Shown: positions 57,400 through 64,000 of the stretch, piece by piece
Layout: every line of letters starts with the position of its first letter
Numbering within the stretch: the stretch's first letter is position 1
Assembly (NCBI RefSeq): GCF_001190925.1
Contig: NZ_CP011072.1
Location: forward strand, 4,650,001-4,714,000
Direction: 5' to 3'
Origin: Azoarcus sp. CIB
GTDB taxonomy: Bacteria > Pseudomonadota > Gammaproteobacteria > Burkholderiales > Rhodocyclaceae
Length of the DNA: 64,000 bases
Translations under genes and position numbers: made by a program
Notes under the pieces: generated by a model
Database searches by the model: none
Told to the model about the DNA's origin: nothing
The model's input: only the letters and a program-made list of their open reading frames with translations

Positions 57400-58179
57400 A
57401 TGGACTTTGCCTACACAGTCGCCGGGTTCGCGGTCGGCGCCATCGTCGGATTGACCGGCGTCGGCGGCGGATCGTTGATGACGCCGCTGCTCGTGCTGCT
57501 GTTCGGCATCCATCCCTCGGTCGCGGTCGGCACCGACCTGCTCTACGCCGCGATCACCAAGACGGGCGGCACCCTCGCCCACGGCCTGAAAGGCACGGTC
57601 GACTGGGCGGTGACAAAGCGCCTCGCCGCCGGTAGCATCCCGGCCGCAATACTCACGCTGGTGCTGGTCGGCAATTTTGCACCGGGCGGCATCGACGGCG
57701 CAGCCGCACTGATCAAGGTCGCGCTGGGTGTCGCGCTCCTGCTGACGGCGGTGGCGCTGGTCTTCCGCAAGCAGATCCAGGCCTATGCCCTCAGGCACGT
57801 TGGCGCCGAACCCGATCCCGCGCGCACGGCGCGGCTGACCGTGCTGACCGGCGCGGTGCTCGGGGTGCTGGTCTCGATCTCTTCGGTGGGTGCCGGCGCG
57901 CTCGGCGTGACTGCGCTGTTTTTTCTTTACCCGGCGATGCCCGCGCTGCGCATCGTGGGCTCGGACATCGCCCACGCGGTGCCGCTGACCCTGGTCGCGG
58001 GCATCGGCCACTGGATGCTCGGCAGTGTTGACTGGTTCCTGCTCGGCAGCCTGATCGTCGGCTCGCTCCCCGGCATCTGGCTCGGCAGCCATATTTCGAC
58101 CAAAGTGCCGGACCGGATCCTGCGCCCGATCCTGGCAACCATGTTGGTCCTGGTGGGTGCCAAGCTGGTCAGCCACTAA
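57400..58179 (+). CDS. TauE/SafE sulfite exporter family membrane protein
   Basis: A 259-residue membrane protein with about eight hydrophobic segments. Family marks: GAIVGLTGVGGGSLMTPLL and its second-half echo VLVSISSVGAGALGVTAL, showing the internal duplication of this family. TauE/SafE proteins export sulfite, sulfoacetate or related anions; next to cysI and cysB, sulfite detoxification is the likely role. ATG 57400 follows AAGGGGAACG. The cysI gene begins 38 bp after its stop. Confidence 0.9.
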   Translation: MDFAYTVAGFAVGAIVGLTGVGGGSLMTPLLVLLFGIHPSVAVGTDLLYAAITKTGGTLAHGLKGTVDWAVTKRLAAGSIPAAILTLVLVGNFAPGGIDGAAALIKVALGVALLLTAVALVFRKQIQAYALRHVGAEPDPARTARLTVLTGAVLGVLVSISSVGAGALGVTALFFLYPAMPALRIVGSDIAHAVPLTLVAGIGHWMLGSVDWFLLGSLIVGSLPGIWLGSHISTKVPDRILRPILATMLVLVGAKLVSH

Positions 58180-58217
58180 GCCACGACAAAACAGACGGAT
58201 TCAACGAGAGAGACGCG

Positions 58218-59900
58218 ATGTACCGATACGACGCCTATGACCAGAAACTCGTGGATGAGCGCGTCGCGCAATTCCGCGACCAGATGCGCCGCCACCTTGC
58301 GGGCGAGCTCAGCGACGACGAGTTCCGTCCCGTGCGCCTGCAGAACGGCCTATACATCCAGCGCCATGCGCCGATGTTCCGGGTCTCGATCCCCTACGGC
58401 CACCTCGCCAGCCGCCAGCTGCGCAAGCTCGCCGAACTCGCGCGCACCTACGACAAGGGCTACGTGCACTTCACCACGCGCCAGAACGTGCAGTTCAACT
58501 GGTCGCCGCTGGAAGTGATCCCCGAGATGTGCGCGGAGCTGGCCAAGGTCGAGATGCACTCGATCCAGACCTCTGGCAACTGCATCCGCAACTTCACCTC
58601 CGACCCCTTCGCGGGCGTCGCCGGCGACGAACTCATCGACCCGCGCCCGTGGGCGGAGATCCTGCGCCAGTGGGCCACCTTCCATCCCGAGTTCGCCTAC
58701 CTGCCGCGCAAGTTCAAGATCGCCGTGAACGGCGCGAAGGAAGACCGCGCGGTGATCCAGGTGCACGACATCGGCCTCGACCTGAAGAAGAACGACGCGG
58801 GCGAGATCGGCTTTCGCATCCTCGTCGGCGGCGGCCTCGGCCGCACCCCGATCATCGGCCGCGAGATCGAATCCTTCATCCCGTGGCAGCACATCATCAC
58901 CTACTGCGAAGCCATCCTGCGCGTGTATAACCGCTATGGCCGCCGCGACAACAGCTTCAAGGCGCGCATCAAGATCCTCGTCAGCGCGCTCGGCATCGAC
59001 GAGTTCCGCTGGCAGGTGCGCGAGGAGTGGGCGCACGTCAAGGACGGCCCCAACACCCTCACGGTCGAGGAAGTGCACCGCGTCGCCGACTTCTTCGAGG
59101 ATCCCGCCTACGAGGCCCTGCCGGCCGACGACGTCGGCTATCACCACCACATCGCCGAGGACCTCGCGTTCGCGTCGTGGGTGAAGCGCAACGTGCGCGC
59201 ACACAAGAAGCCCGGCTACGCGTCGGTCGTGCTGTCGCTGAAGAAACCGGGCGTGCCCCCGGGCGACATCACCTCCGAGCAGCTCGAACTGGTCGCCGAC
59301 TGGGCCGACCGCTTCAGCTTCGGCGAAGCGCGCGTCACGCACGAACAGAACCTCGTGTTCGCCGACGTGAAGAAGTCCGAGCTCCACACGCTGTGGCAGC
59401 TCGCCCGCAAGGCCGGCCTCGCGACGCCCAACATCGGTCTCCTCACCGACATCATCTGCTGTCCGGGCGGCGACTTCTGCTCGCTCGCGAACGCCAAGTC
59501 CATCCCGATCGCGGCTGCGATCCAGGAACGCTTCGACGACCTCGACTACCTGCACGACGTCGGCGACATCGAGATCAACATCTCCGGCTGCATGAACGCC
59601 TGCGGCCACCACCACGTCGGCCACATCGGCATCCTCGGCGTCGATAAGAACGGCGAGGAGTGGTACCAGGTCACGATCGGCGGCAGCCAGGGCAACAACG
59701 CCGCGATCGGCAAGGTCATCGGCCCGTCGTTCGCGCGCGCCGAGATGCCCGACGTGATCTCGGAACTGATCGAAACCTACATCCAAGAACGCCACGAAGA
59801 CGAACTCTTCATCGACACCGTGCGCCGCATCGGCCTCGATCCGTTCAAGACGCGCGTGTATGCCGATCGTCAGCCCCACAGGAAGGTCGCCAATGTCTAA
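58218..59900 (+). CDS. cysI: sulfite reductase hemoprotein (siroheme, 4Fe-4S)
   Basis: Six-electron reduction of sulfite to sulfide. The 560-residue protein has two copies of the nitrite/sulfite reductase half-repeat and the cluster/siroheme cysteines C415-x5-C421 (CCPGGDFC) and C458-x3-C462 (CMNACGH). The N-terminal 'VHFTTRQNVQFNW' and 'TSGNCIRNFT' segments bind substrate and siroheme. No cysJ flavoprotein gene is in the window, so ferredoxin or another donor is likely. The stop overlaps the DUF934 gene by eight bases. An assimilatory nitrite reductase reading is excluded by the cys neighbours. Confidence 0.93.
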   Translation: MYRYDAYDQKLVDERVAQFRDQMRRHLAGELSDDEFRPVRLQNGLYIQRHAPMFRVSIPYGHLASRQLRKLAELARTYDKGYVHFTTRQNVQFNWSPLEVIPEMCAELAKVEMHSIQTSGNCIRNFTSDPFAGVAGDELIDPRPWAEILRQWATFHPEFAYLPRKFKIAVNGAKEDRAVIQVHDIGLDLKKNDAGEIGFRILVGGGLGRTPIIGREIESFIPWQHIITYCEAILRVYNRYGRRDNSFKARIKILVSALGIDEFRWQVREEWAHVKDGPNTLTVEEVHRVADFFEDPAYEALPADDVGYHHHIAEDLAFASWVKRNVRAHKKPGYASVVLSLKKPGVPPGDITSEQLELVADWADRFSFGEARVTHEQNLVFADVKKSELHTLWQLARKAGLATPNIGLLTDIICCPGGDFCSLANAKSIPIAAAIQERFDDLDYLHDVGDIEINISGCMNACGHHHVGHIGILGVDKNGEEWYQVTIGGSQGNNAAIGKVIGPSFARAEMPDVISELIETYIQERHEDELFIDTVRRIGLDPFKTRVYADRQPHRKVANV

Positions 59901-60426
59901 AGTCATCAAGAACGGCCGCATCGTCAACGACGACTGGCAGATCCTCACCGTCGCCGAAGGCGAAGAGGCCGCAGCCCTCGACGTGCCCGCCGGCCGCGTG
60001 ATCGTGCCGCTCGCGACCTGGCTTGCCCGCCGCGACGAACTCGCCGCACGCGGCGACGTCGGCGTGTGGTTCGCCGGCAACGAAGGCCCCGAGGCGCTCG
60101 CCGACGACATCGGCCACGTCGCCGTGATCGCCGTGAGCTTCCCGAAATTCGTCGACGGCCGCGGCTACTCGACCGCCGCACTGCTGCGCACGCGTTACGG
60201 CTACACCGGCCAGCTCATCGCCTTCGGCGAAGTCCTGCGCGACCAGTTCAACTACCTCACGCGCTGCGGCTTCGACACGCTGCAGCCGCGCGAAGGCCGC
60301 TACACCGACGCCCAGCTCGACGCCGCCGTCGCGAGCCTTGCTGACTTCACCGAGCCCTACCAGGCCTCGGTCCTCCACCCGCAGCCGCTGTTCCGCCGCG
60401 TCGCGCGCGTCGGAGTGAAGGCATGA
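59893..60426 (+). CDS. DUF934 protein of sulfite reduction
   Basis: A 177-residue protein of the DUF934 family, described as an oxidoreductase probably involved in sulfite reduction because it always sits between cysI and cysH in Betaproteobacteria and relatives. Segments such as 'VSFPKFVDGRGYSTAALLRTRYGY' (in part: FPKFVDGRGYS) and the C-terminal FRRVA are family-like. No cofactor motif is obvious. The start at 59893 overlaps the cysI stop and its stop overlaps the cysH start (ATGA), pointing to one operon. Confidence 0.88.
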   Translation: MSKVIKNGRIVNDDWQILTVAEGEEAAALDVPAGRVIVPLATWLARRDELAARGDVGVWFAGNEGPEALADDIGHVAVIAVSFPKFVDGRGYSTAALLRTRYGYTGQLIAFGEVLRDQFNYLTRCGFDTLQPREGRYTDAQLDAAVASLADFTEPYQASVLHPQPLFRRVARVGVKA

Positions 60427-61193
60427 GCGGGGCAGTCAGCCTGCTGCGCCCGGCGGCGAAGAATCCGGCCATCCATCCGGCACTCACCGAGCCGCTGGTC
60501 GAGGCCGTCAGCAGCAAGACCGACGACGCCCTCGCGCTGCTGCGCGCGGCGGTTGCCGAGTTCGGCACGGCGGGCGAAATCACCTTCGCGAACAGCTTCG
60601 GCGCCGAGGACATGGTGCTCACCGACCTGATCCTGCGCGAAAAGCTGCCGATCGAGGTCTTCTCGCTCGACACCGGCCGCCTCCCCGCCGAGACCTACAC
60701 GCTGATGAGCGAGGTCGAGCAGCACTACGGCACGCGCCTGAAGGTCTTCTTCCCGAAGTCCGACGCCGTCGAGACCTACGTCCGCACCCACGGCATCAAC
60801 GCCTTCTACGAGTCGGTCGAAATGCGCAAGGCCTGCTGTCACATGCGCAAGGTCGAGCCGCTGCAGCGCGCGCTGGCCGGCAAGCAGGCCTGGATCACCG
60901 GCCTGCGCGCCGCGCAATCGGCAACCCGCACCGGCCTGCCGACGCGCGAGTTCGACGAGGGCAACGGACTGGTGAAGTTCAACCCGCTGTCGGATTGGTC
61001 CGAGACCGAGGTGTGGGCCTACATCCGCATGCACGAAGTGCCGCACAACGCCCTGCACGAACAGTTCTACCCCAGCATCGGCTGCGCTCCCTGCACCCGC
61101 GCCATCGCGGTCGGCGAGGACATCCGCGCCGGCCGCTGGTGGTGGGAAGATCCGACATCCAAGGAATGCGGCCTTCACGTCAAGAAGGGCTGA
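60423..61193 (+). CDS. cysH: adenylylsulfate (APS) reductase
   Basis: Thioredoxin-dependent reduction of APS to sulfite. The 256-residue protein carries the iron-sulfur cysteines C138-C139 (KACCHMRK) and C221-A-P-C224, which mark the assimilatory APS type rather than the cluster-free PAPS form, and the C-terminal catalytic Cys in ECGLHVKKG. The nucleotide loop is ANSFGAEDMVL. It overlaps the DUF934 gene by four bases; a small gene follows after four bases. Confidence 0.92.
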   Translation: MSGAVSLLRPAAKNPAIHPALTEPLVEAVSSKTDDALALLRAAVAEFGTAGEITFANSFGAEDMVLTDLILREKLPIEVFSLDTGRLPAETYTLMSEVEQHYGTRLKVFFPKSDAVETYVRTHGINAFYESVEMRKACCHMRKVEPLQRALAGKQAWITGLRAAQSATRTGLPTREFDEGNGLVKFNPLSDWSETEVWAYIRMHEVPHNALHEQFYPSIGCAPCTRAIAVGEDIRAGRWWWEDPTSKECGLHVKKG

Positions 61194-61197
61194 CACC

Positions 61198-61359
61198 ATG
61201 AAACACCGACCGGAAACCGAGCAGGCAGGCACTACCGCATACCGTCACTCGCCGGCGGGCCCCTATTCGCACCCCGGCCTGCGCCGACGCCTGGCGGCGC
61301 TGCGTGCCGGAATGAAAGCGGCAGTGCGTGCGCTGCGCGCCAAGAACACCAGTAACTGA
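61198..61359 (+). CDS. small basic hypothetical protein between cysH and cysD
   Basis: A 53-codon frame, ATG at 61198 four bases past the cysH stop, stop TGA at 61357-61359, eight bases before the cysD ATG. The product MKHRPETEQAGTTAYRHSPA... is Arg/Ala/Lys-rich with a helical C-terminus (RRRLAALRAGMKAAVRALRAK) and no signal peptide. Tight packing within the operon and the same strand support expression; I recognise no family. The product could be a nucleic-acid-binding or subunit-adapter peptide, but this is only inference. Confidence 0.55.
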   Translation: MKHRPETEQAGTTAYRHSPAGPYSHPGLRRRLAALRAGMKAAVRALRAKNTSN

Positions 61360-61367
61360 GAACGAAG

Positions 61368-62303
61368 ATGTCCACGCTGACCCGTCAAACCCTGTCCCAC
61401 CTCGACTGGCTCGAAGCCGAGGCGATCCACATCATGCGCGAGGTCGCCGGCCAGTGCTCGAACCCCGTGCTGCTGTTCTCCGGCGGCAAAGACTCGATCT
61501 GCATGCTGCGCATCGCCGAGAAGGCATTCCGCCCGGGCAAGTTCCCCTTCCCGCTGATGCACATCGATACCGGCCACAACTACAAGGAAGTGGTCGAGTT
61601 CCGCGACAAGCGTGCAGCCGAATTGGGCGAGCGGCTGATCGTCCGCTCGGTGGAAGACTCCATGAAGCGCGGCACCGTCGTGCTGAAGCACGAGAACGAG
61701 TCACGCAACAAGCACCAGTCGGTGACCCTCCTTGAGGCGATCGAGGAATTCGGCTTCGACGCGTGCATCGGCGGCGCCCGCCGCGACGAGGAGAAGGCGC
61801 GCGCGAAGGAGCGGATCATGAGCTTCCGCGACGAGTTCGGTCAGTGGGATCCGAAGAACCAGCGCCCGGAGCTGTGGAACCTGTACAACGCCCGCAGCCA
61901 TAAGGGCGAGAACATCCGCGCCTTCCCGATCAGCAACTGGACGGAAATGGACGTCTGGCAGTACATCGAACGCGAGAAGCTCGAACTGCCGTCGATCTAC
62001 TTCGCCCACCAGCGCCCGGTGGTCATCCGCCAAGGCGCCATCGTGCCGGTCAACGTGCCGCTGATGACTGGCGAACTGACCAACCTGCCGAAGGCCGGCG
62101 AGGAAATCGTCGAACTGCAGGTACGTTTCCGTACCGTCGGCGACATCTCCTGCACGGCACCGGTGGAGTCGGCCGCCGACACCGTGGAGAAGATCGTGAT
62201 TGAAACTGCCACCACCACAATCACCGAGCGCGGCGCCACCCGTCTGGACGACCAGACCTCCGAGGCGTCGATGGAGCAGCGGAAGAAGGAAGGGTATTTC
62301 TGA
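61368..62303 (+). CDS. cysD: sulfate adenylyltransferase small subunit
   Basis: ATP sulfurylase small subunit; with CysN it makes APS from sulfate and ATP. The 311-residue length is normal. The PP-loop SGGKDS binds ATP, and the family segments 'HIDTGHNYKEVVEFRD', 'GGARRDEEKARAKERI' and 'GRFRTVGDISCTA' (as RFRTVGDISCTAPVES) are present. The C-terminal Lys-rich end (EQRKKEGYF) is standard. cysN lies downstream across a 458-bp gap containing an inverted repeat pair. Confidence 0.95.
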   Translation: MSTLTRQTLSHLDWLEAEAIHIMREVAGQCSNPVLLFSGGKDSICMLRIAEKAFRPGKFPFPLMHIDTGHNYKEVVEFRDKRAAELGERLIVRSVEDSMKRGTVVLKHENESRNKHQSVTLLEAIEEFGFDACIGGARRDEEKARAKERIMSFRDEFGQWDPKNQRPELWNLYNARSHKGENIRAFPISNWTEMDVWQYIEREKLELPSIYFAHQRPVVIRQGAIVPVNVPLMTGELTNLPKAGEEIVELQVRFRTVGDISCTAPVESAADTVEKIVIETATTTITERGATRLDDQTSEASMEQRKKEGYF

Positions 62304-62337
62304 GGGTTTCGGATGACGAAGTGCGGGGTGCTAATCG

Positions 62338-62438
62338 AGCGCGGCGGGGAATTTGCTCCGTCGGCTGCGGAACTCGCAGTACAGCGCGCGTCCGCGCTGT
62401 CTGCTCAGACAGTCCTCGCCGCTCCGCAAACACCCCGC
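62338..62438 (+). repeat. interspersed element, copy 1 of an inverted pair
   Basis: Reads GCGCGGCGGGGAATTTGCTC, then CTGCGGAACTCGC, and ends TCAGACAGTCCTCGCCGCTC, ACACCCCGC. It matches the complement of copy 2 over nearly its full length with scattered differences. This type of GC-rich intergenic repeat appears to be a non-coding, mobile-like element of this genome. Confidence 0.75.
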
Positions 62439-62580
62439 CCCGCTCTTACTGAGTGCAGGTTGAACGAAAAGCAAAGACGTTCTGAACCGTTCTTAACAGT
62501 ACAGGTGCAATGGGAATGACGGCGATGCGAAACAGCATTGAACTGCCCTCCAATAAAGCCCCGAACGTAGCCGGGGACGT

Positions 62581-62676
62581 GCGGGGTGTTCGCGGCGCGG
62601 CGAGGACTGTCTGAGCGCAGGCGCGGAAGCGCGCCGCTGCGCGAGTTCCGCAGCCGCAGAGCGAATACCCCGCGCG
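62581..62676 (-). repeat. interspersed element, copy 2 of an inverted pair
   Basis: Reads GCGGGGTGTTCGCGGCGCGG, then GAGGACTGTCTGAGCGCAG, GCGAGTTCCGCAGCCGCAGA and ends near ACCCCGCG. It is the reverse-complement counterpart of copy 1, 143 bp away. In a cysD-cysN transcript the two would pair into a long hairpin. Confidence 0.75.
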
Positions 62677-62761
62677 GCCCCGGCGGATTAGCAGCACCCA
62701 CGCCCCAACGGCAACCCAACACGCAGCACCGAATTCTAGAAAGCTTGAAGGAAACAAAACC

Positions 62762-64000
62762 ATGTCCGCCCTCGAAAACCTGCCCGACACCGACCACGGC
62801 CTCCTGCGCTTCCTCACCTGCGGCAGCGTCGACGACGGCAAGAGCACGCTGATCGGCCGCCTGCTGTTCGACACCAAGACCATCCTCGCCGACACCCTCA
62901 ACGCCATCGAGAAGACCTCCGCCAAGCGTGGCATGAGCGCCGTCGACCTCTCACTGCTCACCGACGGCCTGCAGGCCGAGCGCGAGCAAGGCATCACCAT
63001 CGACGTCGCCTATCGCTACTTCTCCACCGGCACGCGCAAGTACATCATCGCCGACGCCCCGGGCCACGAACAGTACACCCGCAACATGGTCACGGCCGCC
63101 TCCACCGCCAACCTCGCGATCATCCTCGTCGATGCACGCAAGGGCGTGCTCACGCAGACCCGCCGCCACTCCTACCTTGCCAGCCTCGTCGGCATCCCGC
63201 ACCTCCTCGTCGCCGTGAACAAGATGGACCTCGTCGACTACGACCAGACCACCTACGAACGCATCAAGGCCGACTACCTCGCCTTCGCCGAAAAACTCGG
63301 CATCAAGGACGTGCGCTTCATCCCGCTATCCGCGCTCAACGGCGACATGATCGTCGACCGCGGCGAACGCCTCGGCTGGTACGACGGCCCCACGTTGCTC
63401 GAAATCCTCGAGACCGTGCCCGCCGCCCACACCGAACAGGCCGAAAACTTCCGCTTCCCCGTCCAGTTCGTGTGCCGCCCGCAGGATTCCGCGAACCCCG
63501 AATTGCACGACTTCCGCGGCTTCATGGGCCGCGTCGAATCCGGCGAGATCGCCGTCGGCGACGCCGTGACCGTCCTGCCCTCGGGCCGCAGCAGCACCGT
63601 CAAGGACATCCAGATCGGCGGCGTCGGTATCGAGCGCGCAATCCACGAACAATCGGTCACGCTCCTGCTCGCCGACGAGATCGACATCTCGCGCGGCGAC
63701 ATGATCGTCAAGAGCGCCGAGCAACCCGAGCAATTGAAACAGATCGATGCAACCCTGTGCTGGCTGTCCGAGACGCCGCTGTCACCGGCGCGCACCTACC
63801 TGCTGCGCAACACCACGCGCGAAGTGAAGGCCAAGGTCGCCAAGATCGACTACCGGCTCGACGTGAACACGCTCGAACAGGAACCCGCGACGGCACTGGC
63901 GATGAACGATATCGCGCGCCTGACGCTCAAACTCGCGCAGCCAATCTTCGCCGATGCGTACGCCGAGAACCGCGCCACCGGCGCCTTCATCATCATCGAC
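62762..64000 (+). CDS. cysN: sulfate adenylyltransferase large subunit, partial (3' end beyond window)
   Basis: GTPase subunit of ATP sulfurylase; GTP hydrolysis drives APS formation by CysD. The first 413 codons are seen, starting at ATG 62762 after AAGGAA. GTPase motifs: P-loop GSVDDGKST (21-29), DAPGHEQY and NKMD; then the EF-Tu-like beta-barrel domains ('FRFPVQFVCRPQ', 'FRGFMGRVESGEI'). The frame is still open at the window end. A CysN-CysC fusion cannot be excluded as the C-terminus is missing. Confidence 0.95.
   Translation, partial: MSALENLPDTDHGLLRFLTCGSVDDGKSTLIGRLLFDTKTILADTLNAIEKTSAKRGMSAVDLSLLTDGLQAEREQGITIDVAYRYFSTGTRKYIIADAPGHEQYTRNMVTAASTANLAIILVDARKGVLTQTRRHSYLASLVGIPHLLVAVNKMDLVDYDQTTYERIKADYLAFAEKLGIKDVRFIPLSALNGDMIVDRGERLGWYDGPTLLEILETVPAAHTEQAENFRFPVQFVCRPQDSANPELHDFRGFMGRVESGEIAVGDAVTVLPSGRSSTVKDIQIGGVGIERAIHEQSVTLLLADEIDISRGDMIVKSAEQPEQLKQIDATLCWLSETPLSPARTYLLRNTTREVKAKVAKIDYRLDVNTLEQEPATALAMNDIARLTLKLAQPIFADAYAENRATGAFIIID

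Larger units (their letters stand above)
62304..62761. other. 458-bp gap between cysD and cysN with inverted repeat pair
   Basis: No gene is supported. Two copies of one roughly 100-bp element occupy 62338-62438 and 62581-62676 in opposite directions (separate entries). Between them is a 142-bp piece of lower GC with TTCTTAACAGT-like sequence but no clear gene. A ribosome site for cysN (GAAGGAAAC) closes the gap. Confidence 0.7.

Noticed and set aside
62341-62700. Short Arg-rich open frames inside the elements between cysD and cysN
   Set aside because: Both copies of the element give similar short frames in different directions, so they reflect the repeat and not genes.

Overview
The window is a GC-rich bacterial chromosome segment with tightly packed genes. 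Its gene content points to a betaproteobacterium of the Rhodocyclales (Azoarcus, Aromatoleum or Thauera type): assimilatory sulfate genes in the order sulfite reductase, DUF934 protein, cysH, cysD, cysN under a CysB-type regulator; ubiC-ubiA and ubiD; two fatty-acid beta-oxidation sets; fliW; and many exported c-type cytochromes. The genus is an inference from gene content and codon style. I see no rRNA, tRNA, CRISPR array, phage or insertion sequence.

Layout. 1-3554 (minus): the dTDP-L-rhamnose operon rfbBACD and the start of an unknown gene. 3.7-15.2 kb: housekeeping genes, namely a PBP4-type carboxypeptidase, ubiD, pyrF, ubiA, ubiC, recG (frame broken at a C7 run), ridA, fliW, a SPOR protein, a DUF2802 protein and a YdcF-like protein. 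15.4-25.5 kb (plus): the most unusual region, six closely spaced genes for four diheme c-type cytochromes (two of them RoxA-like, membrane-anchored paralogues), one unknown lipoprotein and a TIR-transmembrane-3xLCCL protein; a pirin and a RutE-like nitroreductase follow. 27.1-40.5 kb (minus): beta-oxidation, with a TetR regulator, FadE, thiolase, hydratase/dehydrogenase and thioesterase in one run, then FadL, a second dehydrogenase/hydratase with the opposite domain order, a second thiolase and an enoyl-CoA hydratase. 40.7-57.3 kb: single genes, including a beta-propeller/FN3 exported protein, a CbbR-like LysR divergent from a beta-carbonic anhydrase, an ABC transporter whose ATPase motifs are all degenerate, a GH5 glucanase back to back with a GH13 alpha-glucosidase, rmuC, an Atm1-type ABC exporter, a Kef-type antiporter and an asparaginase. 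57.3-64.0 kb: sulfate assimilation, with cysB divergent from a TauE/SafE exporter and the cys genes, ending inside cysN.

How it fits together. The sulfate genes form a nearly complete route from sulfate activation (CysDN) through APS reduction (CysH) to sulfide (CysI), with a likely sulfite exporter and CysB control. The fatty-acid genes give uptake (FadL) and two full beta-oxidation spirals, one led by a TetR repressor with a palindrome just upstream of its start. The cytochrome cluster looks like one transcription unit for periplasmic redox chemistry of unknown substrate; the TIR-LCCL gene at its end has receptor-like topology. That combination is the best candidate here for something undescribed. 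Two interspersed repeat elements, one at 28.1 kb and an inverted pair between cysD and cysN, are the only mobile-like DNA seen.
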